Of a DNA stretch of 64,000 nucleotides, positions 1 through 8,690 are shown piece after piece. The stretch is from Bifidobacterium aemilianum. GTDB lineage: Bacteria > Actinomycetota > Actinomycetes > Actinomycetales > Bifidobacteriaceae. The position numbers were made by a program, and so were the translations under genes. Below the pieces are notes generated by a model that saw only the letters and a program-made list of their open reading frames with translations, did not search any database and was not told where the DNA came from. Positions within the stretch are counted from its first letter, which is position 1, and every line of letters starts with the position of its first letter. The stretch lies in assembly GCF_003315635.1 (NCBI RefSeq), contig NZ_PDCG01000005.1, positions 1 to 64,000 of the forward strand, written 5' to 3'.

Positions 1-29
1 GGGTGGGAGTGGGGGTGTGGGAGGTGGGG

Positions 30-1547
30 TCAGCCGACCAGGCTGGTGGCTGAGGCCAGGGTGGAGCGGGTGCGAGTCAGGCGGGAGACCATGAGGCCGA
101 TGCAGGCGTAGGCCAGGGCGAAGAGTATGACCACGACCAGGGGGCCGCCCCACACCGATACGCCGTGCGCCGACGAATCCATGATTGACCCGACGGCGGA
201 GTTGTACCACCAGCCCGGCGTCAGTTTGCCGATGGTCTGCATGATCGGAGGCAAGCTGCCGCTGGAGCTGGCACCGGAGGTGAACATGACCAGCAGGCCG
301 AAGGTGACTCCCACCGAGTTGACCACCGACGAGGAAGGATTGAACTGGGAGAGCATGAACCCGAAGGCCGCCGCCGATGCGGTGAAGGCCAACATGGCCG
401 TAAAGCTCAGGATCACCCTCCCCCAGCCCAGCGAAGCTAGGGACACCCCGACGGCATGCATGTTGAACACCGTGATGGCCACATAGTAGGCCCAGGAGAT
501 CACAGCCACGATGAAGGCCGCCAGGAGTTCCTGCCCGTTGAGGCGGTTTGATGGCATGGGCGAGGCCAGCAAGCGACGATGGCGGTCGGCTGAGCTGAAG
601 GCGCCAAAGAGGGTGGCCACACAGACCGCAAGGGCGGTCATCAAGGGGTAGGCAGCCAGACTGACCGTCCTGGCGAATCCTTGGGCCAGGGTCTTGCTAT
701 CGCCCTTGGGTATGGCGTGAACCTTTACTGCCGGTTGGTTGCTGGCATAGTGGGAGACCGTGTAGGCCACGGCGCTCCTGAGGGTAGCTGCATGGATCGG
801 GGCAGACTCCTGCCGCAGCTTCCCCTGGCCCTGATTCACTTGACCAGATTGAACCGTCCGGTCCATTTGGCCAGCTCCACCAGAGTGAGCAGTTTGACCA
901 GACTGACCGCCTACACCAGCTTCACCAGCTCGAGCGCCTTCACCAGATTGGCCACTCTGAGTGCCTTCAGGACCTTGGTCACTCTGAATCGTTTGGCCGC
1001 CCTGCCCACCCTGACCCAAACCCGTGACTGCGGCGGTCCGCAGCCCATCGAAGTAGGCATCCACCTGCAATTGGGCCAGGCTACCCAGGCTAGAATGGTA
1101 GGAGGCGGCGGTCTCCACCTTGGGCAGGGCCTCAACGTGGCCGCCAGCCTGCATCTGGGCAAAGTTTTCGTTGAGCTTGTCCATACATTGCCGCCCATAG
1201 CCGGCGGGGATGATGACCGTCAGGTCACTTTTGCCTGAGACGTTGGCGTCCTGGAGGGCCTGTGGATCGTCGTCAACCTTCACCAGCTTGGATGACTGTT
1301 GCAGGTATCTCTCCAGGCCCTGGCCCAGTTCACGCCCGGCCTCACTGCCCCTGTCCCTGTTGATGACCGCTATCTTGGCCTGGGCCGGCTGGAAACGACC
1401 GACCGAGCTGGAGGCATCGGCCTGCACCGCGGACTGCATGCCCTGCGAACCAATGATGACCATGATGGCGCTCATGCCCACCAGGTAGACCAGGAAGTAG
1501 AACTTATGCGCCCAGATGATGCGCAAAGCAGTTTTACAAGTACTCAT
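30..1547 (-). CDS. ABC-2 type exporter permease, YhgE/Pip-like
   Basis: This 505-residue membrane protein is probably one half of the membrane channel of an ABC exporter. One membrane segment lies near residues 14-34, followed by a long outside-facing region and about five membrane segments in the C-terminal 210 residues, the layout of ABC-2/YhgE-Pip permeases. Residues about 176-246 are an unusual Gly/Gln/Ser-rich stretch with repeated SGQ and GGQ units inside the external domain. Its start overlaps the upstream permease gene by 14 bases, so the two are likely translationally coupled. The exported substrate is unknown; drug, peptide or lipid export are all possible. Confidence 0.85.
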   Translation of the reverse strand: MSTCKTALRIIWAHKFYFLVYLVGMSAIMVIIGSQGMQSAVQADASSSVGRFQPAQAKIAVINRDRGSEAGRELGQGLERYLQQSSKLVKVDDDPQALQDANVSGKSDLTVIIPAGYGRQCMDKLNENFAQMQAGGHVEALPKVETAASYHSSLGSLAQLQVDAYFDGLRTAAVTGLGQGGQGGQTIQSDQGPEGTQSGQSGEGARAGEAGVGGQSGQTAHSGGAGQMDRTVQSGQVNQGQGKLRQESAPIHAATLRSAVAYTVSHYASNQPAVKVHAIPKGDSKTLAQGFARTVSLAAYPLMTALAVCVATLFGAFSSADRHRRLLASPMPSNRLNGQELLAAFIVAVISWAYYVAITVFNMHAVGVSLASLGWGRVILSFTAMLAFTASAAAFGFMLSQFNPSSSVVNSVGVTFGLLVMFTSGASSSGSLPPIMQTIGKLTPGWWYNSAVGSIMDSSAHGVSVWGGPLVVVILFALAYACIGLMVSRLTRTRSTLASATSLVG

Positions 1548-2751
1548 AGCGTTGTTTCCTTAGGAGCAGGGCGGCCACGGCCAGGAAGACGGCGGTCATG
1601 ATGGCCAGCACGCCACAGGTGCGGGCGAAGGGCGCCAGGCTGTCGTAGTAGACGATGTCGTAGAAGAGGTTGGATACCTGCTTGACCGGGTTGAGCAGGT
1701 GCAGGATCGGGGCATGCTCCTGGATGGCGTAGTTGAGTTCCATCATTGGGCTGCCGTACAGACCGGTGAAGGTACTCAAGGTGCAGTTGATTCCCACGGT
1801 CAGGCCCACCTTGGTTTCCGTCGAGATCTTCGGGATGGCGCCCATCATGATCCCGAAGGCGGAAGACATGAAGGTTCCCACCGCTATGGCCAGCAGGGCT
1901 ACAGGGTCTCGGCCACCAGTCTGTACACCGCAGACTGTGCGGATGAAGATGTAGGCAACAAGGAGACTGACGGCCGAGAACAGCCACGCTGCCAGGAATG
2001 CACCCACCATCTGCCTCCCCCGAGAACTTGGGGAACAGGCTCGCCGTGCTCCCAGATCCGAGAGGTTTGGCTGGGTCCTGGCGATCATCGAAGCCGCTGT
2101 GCTGGCTCCCAGCAGACAGGCCATGCCAAGCACCGCGAAGTAATAGGGCGCTGTCATCGAGGGATGGATATGGGTCAGTTGTATTTGCCGGGTGTAGGTC
2201 TGCCCACCGGACCGTACCAGGGCCTGGAAGCCAGGAGAGGCAAGTTGGCTGGGATCCTGCCGGGCCACAGCGGCCGCCACGGAAGAGGTCTGGTTGAACC
2301 GACCCAGAGAAGACGACAGGATGGAGACCGCGATGGCCTCGGAGGTGGTTCCGTCGGCCTGAATGGCTGCCGCATCACGGTCCGACAGCACCATGGTGAC
2401 CAGTCCGTCAGAGCCGGCATAGAGATAGCCGATGTCCTGCTTATTGTCCATTCGGCGGTCAGCCTCGGCCTTGGAGGCCACCGTGGTGGGCTTGAGCAGC
2501 TGGGTTCCATTGGAACCGGACTTGGGCGCCTTTGCCAGGGCCGTGACCAGCTGGTCGGACGAGGGGTTGGCCTTCCAGTTGGCGTCAGCGACTACGGCAA
2601 AGGGTTGGGGCGTGACGGTGTAGCCGTCATCCTGGTCGCTCATGATGCCCAGAATCAATGAGGCAAGAATGACCGGGAAGGCCAGGACCCAGAAGAGGGA
2701 GGAACTGTTGCGTATCGAGGTCTTGACGTTGATCAGAAATGAGTTCCACAT
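1534..2751 (-). CDS. ABC-2 type exporter permease
   Basis: A 405-residue permease that likely pairs with the next gene to form the membrane part of an ABC-2 exporter. It has one N-terminal membrane segment (about residues 15-37), an extracytoplasmic domain of some 180 residues, and about five C-terminal helices. The order ATPase, permease, permease on one strand, with a 44-base gap after the ATPase gene and a 14-base overlap with the following permease, indicates a single operon. The divergent two-component system next door is a plausible regulator, as in many antimicrobial-peptide or envelope-stress exporters. The substrate cannot be deduced. Confidence 0.88.
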   Translation of the reverse strand: MWNSFLINVKTSIRNSSSLFWVLAFPVILASLILGIMSDQDDGYTVTPQPFAVVADANWKANPSSDQLVTALAKAPKSGSNGTQLLKPTTVASKAEADRRMDNKQDIGYLYAGSDGLVTMVLSDRDAAAIQADGTTSEAIAVSILSSSLGRFNQTSSVAAAVARQDPSQLASPGFQALVRSGGQTYTRQIQLTHIHPSMTAPYYFAVLGMACLLGASTAASMIARTQPNLSDLGARRACSPSSRGRQMVGAFLAAWLFSAVSLLVAYIFIRTVCGVQTGGRDPVALLAIAVGTFMSSAFGIMMGAIPKISTETKVGLTVGINCTLSTFTGLYGSPMMELNYAIQEHAPILHLLNPVKQVSNLFYDIVYYDSLAPFARTCGVLAIMTAVFLAVAALLLRKQRYEYL

Positions 2752-2795
2752 AGCTATAGGTGCTCCTTGAAGCGTATGAGCCTGCGGGACCGCGC

Positions 2796-3764
2796 TCAGT
2801 CGCGCAGTTCCTTGCCGGTCAGTTCCAGGAACACGTCGTTGAGGGACGGCGGACGGCTGGTCAGGTGGCCGTAGTTGGTACCGCTGGATTCCAGGACCGC
2901 CAGCACATCCTGGAGGTTGTGGTCACCCTGGCGGCAATGGATGACGAGCTCCTTGCCGTCATAGTCGGCAGATTGGGCCAGCGGCAAGGCTCGAAGCTGG
3001 GCCAGGGTCGAATCCTGCAGATCCAGGGTCTCCACAGTGACCTGCTCGCCGGCCTCGACCATGCCCTTGAGCTCCTCGGCCGTTCCCAGGGCTATCCGGC
3101 GGCCATGGTCCATGATCATGATCCGTGTGCAGATCTGCTCGACCTCCTCCATGTAATGGCTGGTGTAGACGACGGTCGCACCCTGGGCGTTCAGGTGTTC
3201 GATGCCCTCCAGAATCGCGTTGCGGCTTTGGGGATCGACCGCAACGGTGGGCTCGTCGAAGAAGATGAGGTCGGGCTGGTGGGCGATGCCACAGGCGATA
3301 TTGAGCCTGCGCAGCAGACCGCCCGACAGCTTGCCGGGGCGGAAGCTGCTGAAGTCGCCCAAGCCCACGAAGTCAATGGCCTGCTCGACCAGGTCCTTGC
3401 GATCGGCCTTCCTGGGCACATAGAGGGAGCAGAAATAGTCGATGTTCTCCCGGACGCTCAGCTCATTGAAGACCGCCACATTCTGTGGAACCACGCCGAT
3501 ACGACGCTTGAGATCGTAGGAGGAGGGAGTCATCTCCCGCCCGAAGATCCGCACCGTTCCCGACTCAAAGCTCAGCAGGGAGAGTATGCAGTTGATGGCC
3601 GTCGACTTGCCCGACCCGTTGGGGCCAAGCAGGCCGAAGACCTCACCCCGCCTGACGTCCAGGTCGAAGTGGTCCAAGGCCACCATGTCACCGTAGCGCT
3701 TCACCAGTTTGCTGACCTTCAGGGCCGGCTCATCCATCTGCTGACTATTCATATCTCCACTCAT
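2796..3764 (-). CDS. ABC transporter ATP-binding protein (DrrA/CcmA type)
   Basis: This 322-residue ATPase powers the two permeases encoded after it. Visible motifs are Walker A GPNGSGKST (residues 47-55), signature LSGGL (146-150) and Walker B LIFFDEP (166-172). The C-terminal 90 residues form the extra domain common in ABC-2 drug-export ATPases. The first ATG is chosen because a GGAG lies just upstream, but a second ATG four codons later has a similar site. It is transcribed away from the histidine kinase gene, sharing a short divergent promoter region of about 185 bases. Confidence 0.92.
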   Translation of the reverse strand: MSGDMNSQQMDEPALKVSKLVKRYGDMVALDHFDLDVRRGEVFGLLGPNGSGKSTAINCILSLLSFESGTVRIFGREMTPSSYDLKRRIGVVPQNVAVFNELSVRENIDYFCSLYVPRKADRKDLVEQAIDFVGLGDFSSFRPGKLSGGLLRRLNIACGIAHQPDLIFFDEPTVAVDPQSRNAILEGIEHLNAQGATVVYTSHYMEEVEQICTRIMIMDHGRRIALGTAEELKGMVEAGEQVTVETLDLQDSTLAQLRALPLAQSADYDGKELVIHCRQGDHNLQDVLAVLESSGTNYGHLTSRPPSLNDVFLELTGKELRD

Positions 3765-3949
3765 ATCTCCATCTTCCCAGCCCAGGACCAGCCGAAGCCA
3801 TGACCATACTCACTCCTTGGGCGTCTGCCGGGCCAGCTTCCGTGACAATTGTCATGGGATGGGTGTCCCAGCCCGCCTCGCCGGGACTGACAGGGTAGCC
3901 TACAGGGTAGGGACAGCAATGGAAGCGAGCATGGGTAAGGGAGGTGGGA

Positions 3950-5335
3950 ATGGGGAGGATCGCCAGCTGGGTCGGCTTGCTTGCCATCGGCGGCATCTGC
4001 GGAGCCTGGGCTTTCGGTGGATTCACTGAGGTCCTGGCCTCAAGCTTGCTGGCCGCCGTGGCAGCCGGAGCCCTGAGCGAATGGCTCTTGCCCGCCCCGG
4101 GTGCCCTATGGACCGGTGCCCTGGTGGCCCTTGGAGCCATATTCGTGCCGACTTGGATGGTGGTGCTGCCTGCACTGGCCTTCGAGGCGGGGGTTGGCCT
4201 TGGAATCCTGGCCACCAACCGGCGGACCATACACGATTCCTTGGCGAGCGGCACATGGATGGGGTCCTCCCGGGATACAGTCGCCACGCGCTTGGGAAGA
4301 GGCACCTTCGCCTCGGCCCGGTCCTGGCTGGCCCTGGTCCTGCTGCCCGCCTTCGCCTGGCTGATTCCGGCCCTATCCGCCCTCATCCGCTATGACGGCC
4401 CCTGGCAACGGTACGCTCTCCTGTCACTGCTGGCTGCCGCCCTGGCTCAACTCGCCGGCATGACCTACGCCCGCCTGGCCCTGGCGGAACAGCATATATG
4501 GCAGGTCACGGACGTGGAGCGCTACAGGGTGCGTCAATTGCGCAGCCGCATCAGCGACCTGAACGAGGAGCTGGACCGAGCGACCCACACGGCCCGTCTA
4601 TCCGAGCGCACGCGCATAGCCCGTGAGATCCATGACAACGTAGGCCACCAACTCACACGCGCCATCATGCAGACGCAGGCTGCCCGGGTCCTGGCACAGG
4701 GCAAGGGCGACAAGGACACTGAGCGCTCCTTTGCCGATGTTGGCCAGACCTTGGACACCGCCATGACCACCATCCGCCGTTCGGTGCATGACCTTGAGGA
4801 TGACGGCACCGACTTCGCGGCCCAGATGCTGGAAGCCTGCCAGGGCGTTGCCATGGCGGACTCGGATGATGTGGTCGGGCAGTTAGGGGTGGATCTCAAC
4901 AACGGCATCCTCACAGCACCTGCGCCCGTGGCCCGGTGCTTTGCCGCCATCATCCGCGAATCGTTGAACAACACGGCCCGCCATTCCTTGGCCAGGTCAG
5001 CTCATGTCACCTTGCGTGACCTGCCCGCCTTCTGGCAGTTGGTGGTGCAGGATGACGGCAGAGTTCAGCAGTCGCGCGCCACTGGCGAAGATGCCGGCAT
5101 GGGCAAGCCGGACCGGCCACATGGTCTGCCGTCAGGCGAGCGCCCGCCGCAAGGGGTGGAGCTCTGGCGTGGCATGGGGCTGGCCAACATCGAATCCAGG
5201 GCCAGGGCCTTGGGAGGCACGGCCAACAGTGGACCCAATGAGCATGGTTGGCGGGTCTTCGTCTCCCTGCCCAAGGAGCCCTGGACCAATGAGGACCATA
5301 ATGGCTATGAGGTTCACGAGGAGGCAGCGCTATGA
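3950..5335 (+). CDS. Two-component sensor histidine kinase (HisKA_3 family)
   Basis: A membrane sensor kinase of the NarL/LiaS/DesK type. The N-terminal half has several hydrophobic segments; a coiled-coil stretch leads into the phosphoacceptor motif EIHDNVGHQL with the histidine near residue 228. The ATPase region contains the N-box ESLNNTARHS and a glycine-rich GMGLANIESR segment. The ATG start is preceded by GGGAGG; a GTG six bases upstream is less likely. The stop overlaps the regulator's start in an ATGA, so the pair is coupled. The neighbouring divergent ABC exporter suggests an envelope or antimicrobial signal. Confidence 0.9.
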   Translation: MGRIASWVGLLAIGGICGAWAFGGFTEVLASSLLAAVAAGALSEWLLPAPGALWTGALVALGAIFVPTWMVVLPALAFEAGVGLGILATNRRTIHDSLASGTWMGSSRDTVATRLGRGTFASARSWLALVLLPAFAWLIPALSALIRYDGPWQRYALLSLLAAALAQLAGMTYARLALAEQHIWQVTDVERYRVRQLRSRISDLNEELDRATHTARLSERTRIAREIHDNVGHQLTRAIMQTQAARVLAQGKGDKDTERSFADVGQTLDTAMTTIRRSVHDLEDDGTDFAAQMLEACQGVAMADSDDVVGQLGVDLNNGILTAPAPVARCFAAIIRESLNNTARHSLARSAHVTLRDLPAFWQLVVQDDGRVQQSRATGEDAGMGKPDRPHGLPSGERPPQGVELWRGMGLANIESRARALGGTANSGPNEHGWRVFVSLPKEPWTNEDHNGYEVHEEAAL

Positions 5336-6033
5336 AGGTCGCCATCGCCGACGACGATCCGATCGTCAGCTCATCCCTGTCAACCATTCTGACAGCGACG
5401 GGCACCGCAGACGTGCTCTGGACCGCGAACGACGGACAGTCCACCCTTGATCAATTCCTGATGGCGGACAGCAAGCCCGACGTACTCCTTCTTGACGTGC
5501 AGATGCCCGGCATGGACGGCCTGGAGGCGGCTGAGCATATTCTTGCCGCAGACCCAGCCGCCAGGCTGCTCTTTCTGACCACTTTCGCCGACAAGAGCTA
5601 CATTGCCCACGCCTTGGCCCTTGGCGCCAGGGGGTACATCATCAAGCAGGACGTCGCCTCGGTGGTGCCCGCCCTGCAAGCCGTCATGGCGGGGCAGATA
5701 GTGCTCGGCGCTGAGGCCGTGGCTCACCTGCCTCTGGCCTCGCAGGACAGCGAACAGCACCATCATTTGGCCTCAGTGGACTCAGACCCCGAAGATCCAA
5801 CAACGATGCCTGATACGGCCAAGCACATTCCCCAACGATTCCAGACCCTTACCGGCCGCGAGCGCGAGATCACCGCCCTGGTCGCCGACGGACTCGACAA
5901 CCATGCCATCGCCGGCCGGCTCTATCTGAGCGAGGGCACAGTCCGCAATCACATCTCAGCAATTCTGGCCAAGACCAACCTGACCAACCGCACCCAACTG
6001 GCGGTGGAATGGCTATCTTCCCAAAAGCCATGA
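5332..6033 (+). CDS. LuxR/NarL-family response regulator
   Basis: Partner regulator of the preceding kinase. The receiver domain has acidic residues near the N-terminus (ADDDP), the phosphoacceptor Asp55 in LLLDVQMPG and a conserved K in the YIIKQD loop. A 40-residue linker leads to a C-terminal LuxR helix-turn-helix with LTGREREITALVADG and SEGTVRNHISAIL. At 233 residues it has typical family length. It likely binds DNA upstream of the adjacent ABC exporter, which is transcribed divergently from the kinase; that target is inferred from position. Confidence 0.93.
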   Translation: MKVAIADDDPIVSSSLSTILTATGTADVLWTANDGQSTLDQFLMADSKPDVLLLDVQMPGMDGLEAAEHILAADPAARLLFLTTFADKSYIAHALALGARGYIIKQDVASVVPALQAVMAGQIVLGAEAVAHLPLASQDSEQHHHLASVDSDPEDPTTMPDTAKHIPQRFQTLTGREREITALVADGLDNHAIAGRLYLSEGTVRNHISAILAKTNLTNRTQLAVEWLSSQKP

Positions 6034-6147
6034 GGGGGTAGGGGCCTTAGGTAGGGTTGGACCTTAAGAGAGAAGGAACCTCAAGGCAATCCAGGCCTTG
6101 GGTGAGTCCGAACCTTACGACCCCGTCCGACTCTATTGGGCCCTTCC

Positions 6148-6264
6148 CTATTCCTCTTTCTCCTTGGTGATCTGCATGAGGACACCGAAGGGGTCAGTGA
6201 TGACCGCATGGAAATCAGCGAATTCGTTGGCCATCGGCTCGCGCTCAACCACAACATTGTCCAT
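6148..6264 (-). pseudogene. Remnant of a VOC/glyoxalase-family gene
   Basis: A 38-codon open stretch encodes ADFHAVITDPFGVLMQIT followed by KEKEE and a stop. This matches the usual C-terminal strand of vicinal-oxygen-chelate (glyoxalase/bleomycin resistance) proteins, which end in a DPFGxxxxI-type motif. Family members are about 120-140 residues, and nothing upstream restores the rest, so this is a decayed 3' end. Its assignment rests on this short motif alone. Confidence 0.5.
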
Positions 6265-6469
6265 TGATTGCCGATAATCAGCTGACATTGCAGCGAAAAA
6301 CTGAGTTTTACTTATAACCTGACCATCTCAATGACCTGTATCCAAGCGCACACCCCAGGCGGCATGGGGACTTCGGAGCTGCCTGACAGCGCAGGTGAAC
6401 CAGGGAATCCTCGCTGAACCTTGTCACTGCATTATCATGGATAGAAATGATGCGTAAGGGAGACAAGCC
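6265..6469. other. Intergenic region upstream of the Fic-like gene
   Basis: No coding potential was seen between the glyoxalase remnant and the Fic-like gene. A TTGTCA at 6421 followed by AT-rich ATTATCATGGATAGA could be a weak promoter. An AAGGGAG shortly before the GTG codon is a good ribosome-binding site and fixes the start of the next gene. Confidence 0.35.
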
Positions 6470-7153
6470 GTGGATAGTGGACGCAAGGGCCAGCGGGAGC
6501 GCGGGGGTAGCCCACTGGCAACAGTCAAGGGCTTGGCCGGGCTGCTCTACCGCATGGGCAGAACCTTTGATGGCCTCAACTCCTCCTATCTGGCAACCGA
6601 GGATTTTCTCAGAACCGGCAATCCCAAGGTTTTGGGATCGAAGAACGATCTGGCGCTACTCAGCGACCTGACCGACGCCTCCCGTTATCTGCTGGCCTAC
6701 GACTACCGGAACAAGGAACTGGACTTGGGTTGGTTCTGCGCGATCAACGCCCACATGAGCCGTACGGCCGCCATTGAACCCGGAGCCCTACGGACCTCGG
6801 CAAACATCATCGTGGCCACACGTCGTGGGCCCTACACACCACCCATTCCCCGGGCCAGCCTCATACAGCAGTGGCTTAAGGAGGCTACCCATAGGCGGCA
6901 ATCATCCGGCTTACGGGCGGCGACCCTCTTCGCCAGGCTCGCCAAAGCCCAACCCTTTGGTGACGGCAACAAACGCTCCGCCCTGCTGGCAGCCAATGGT
7001 CTGCTGCTTAAGGAGGGGGCGGGCGCCATTTTGGCGGTTCCGGCCGATGGCCCAGAGGTCGATGACTTCAACCTGCTCCTGACCAACTGGTACCTGGATG
7101 GGGACGAGACGCTGATTGGCTGGCTTGACCAGTGGAACCAGTCTCAAGTCTGA
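6470..7153 (+). CDS. Fic/DOC-family protein with altered catalytic motif
   Basis: A 227-residue Fic-fold protein. Fic enzymes transfer AMP or other phosphate-containing groups to target proteins through an HxFx(D/E)GN motif. Here the motif reads AQPFGDGNKR (residues 160-169): all core positions are present except the catalytic histidine, which is glutamine at 161. The loop with PPIPRASL near residue 125 fits the target-binding flap. The start is a GTG with AAGGGAG upstream. No antitoxin-like gene precedes it. The His-to-Gln change argues against normal AMP transfer, although related proteins with QPF motifs exist in Gram-positive bacteria. Confidence 0.8.
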   Translation: MDSGRKGQRERGGSPLATVKGLAGLLYRMGRTFDGLNSSYLATEDFLRTGNPKVLGSKNDLALLSDLTDASRYLLAYDYRNKELDLGWFCAINAHMSRTAAIEPGALRTSANIIVATRRGPYTPPIPRASLIQQWLKEATHRRQSSGLRAATLFARLAKAQPFGDGNKRSALLAANGLLLKEGAGAILAVPADGPEVDDFNLLLTNWYLDGDETLIGWLDQWNQSQV

Positions 7154-7317
7154 GGGCTTGGCCTGCCTGTCGGCTTGACTGAGGCAGTACAGACCTGAAG
7201 ACCCACAGGCATTCGGGCTGTGGGCGGGCTGGCGTAGAATCGCTTCGGAGTGCCCTGGGCGGGAAGCCGCTGGGGCCACCTTGTGCCCAACCTCACACAC
7301 GCAAGAAGAGCTGTCCT

Positions 7318-8505
7318 ATGAAGAAGAGTCTGATCGCCCTGGCCGCCGGAGCCTTTGTTTTGGGAGCCGCCGAATTCGTCATGATGGGCATCCTGCCCCA
7401 GACGGCGACGAGCCTGGGAGTGTCGATTCCGCAGGCGGGCAACTTCATCTCCGCCTATGCCATCGGGGTCTGCGTGGGTACGCTGATTCTGGTCTTCGGA
7501 CGCAAGATAAGCCCCAAGAATCTGGTCCTCATCTTCATGGTCCTGGCCCTGGTCGGCAACCTGGCCAGTGCTCTCTCCCCCACCGCCGCGCTGCTGACCA
7601 TGTCACGGTTTGTGGCCGGTCTTCCCCATGGTGCCTTCTTCGGCACGGCCACCCTGATCGCCAAGCGAGTGGCCGCCCCTGGGCGTGAGGCTCGGGCGGT
7701 ATCGGTGATGGTTGCCGGGCAGACGGTCTCCAACATGCTTGGTGTGCCGGCCGGTAGTTTTCTGGCCGAGCACCTTTCCTGGCGCCTGGCCTTCGCGCTG
7801 CTGGCGGCAGGAGCCGGCCTTGCCATTGCCCTGAGTCTGGCCTGGATCCCCGACATCGAACCGGTCCCGGATGTGGGGTTGCGTGGCCAGTTCCACTTCC
7901 TGCGCAAGCCTGGTCCATGGATGGTGTTGGCCGCCGTGTTTCTGGGCAACACCGGCATTTTCTCCTGGTGGAGCTACGTGTCCCCCTGGCTTATCACCGT
8001 GGGCGGCTACCAGCCATCGACTGTGCCCTGGCTGATGATGCTGGCAGGCTTCGGCATGGTGACCGGCGGACTGATCAGCGGACGGGTCAGTGACCATTGG
8101 AAACATGCCACGACTGCAGCCCTGGGCCAGGCCATCGCCTGCCTGGATCTGCTCCTCATCTTCCTGGTCCCCGGCTCCCGGCTCAGTACGGCCCTCCTGA
8201 CCTTCACGGTGGCCTTCGGACTCTTCTTCATCAACACCCCACAGCAACTCCTCATGGCCAACGCAGGCCAGGGCGGAGGCGAGCTGATTGGTGGAGCGAC
8301 CGTCCAGGTGGCCTTCAATTTCGGCAACGCCGTTGGTTCCGTCGTTGGCGGCAGCATGCTGAACGCCTCCGGCATGAATTACCACTTCACCGGCTTGGGC
8401 GGCCTGCCCTTCGGCCTCATGGCCGTGATCCTTCTGGCCCTCTACGCGGTGCGCGAGGAGCCCAAGCGCAAGGCCATCGACCGTATGATCGAGGTCAAGG
8501 TCTGA
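7318..8505 (+). CDS. MFS efflux transporter, AraJ-like
   Basis: A 395-residue protein with twelve predicted membrane helices. The first helix contains GAAEFVMMGILP, and the loop between helices 2 and 3 has a FGRKISPKN sequence, both typical of the AraJ/drug-H+ antiporter-1 branch of the major facilitator superfamily. It likely exports sugars or drugs from the cytoplasm in exchange for protons; the substrate is not predictable. It appears monocistronic, with weak GAAGAG upstream of the ATG. Confidence 0.88.
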   Translation: MKKSLIALAAGAFVLGAAEFVMMGILPQTATSLGVSIPQAGNFISAYAIGVCVGTLILVFGRKISPKNLVLIFMVLALVGNLASALSPTAALLTMSRFVAGLPHGAFFGTATLIAKRVAAPGREARAVSVMVAGQTVSNMLGVPAGSFLAEHLSWRLAFALLAAGAGLAIALSLAWIPDIEPVPDVGLRGQFHFLRKPGPWMVLAAVFLGNTGIFSWWSYVSPWLITVGGYQPSTVPWLMMLAGFGMVTGGLISGRVSDHWKHATTAALGQAIACLDLLLIFLVPGSRLSTALLTFTVAFGLFFINTPQQLLMANAGQGGGELIGGATVQVAFNFGNAVGSVVGGSMLNASGMNYHFTGLGGLPFGLMAVILLALYAVREEPKRKAIDRMIEVKV

Positions 8506-8690
8506 CAGTTGGGGACCCCTCTCCCATCGCATTGCCCATTGCCTATCAGGGCCCGGCTTGCCACTCCCGGCGAACCCGACCCTAAGCCAACCAGCCAGGC
8601 TCTGTCAGGGAAGTCACACACGTTTGCCCTCCCATGTGCCAACCAGGCCATAGACTGGTGGGGAGGTTACCCGCACGCTAAGGAGCGAAT

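Noticed and set aside
2760-3803. A 347-codon plus-strand open frame opposite the ABC ATPase gene.
   Set aside because: The opposite strand carries all ABC motifs; this is a mirror frame caused by high GC.
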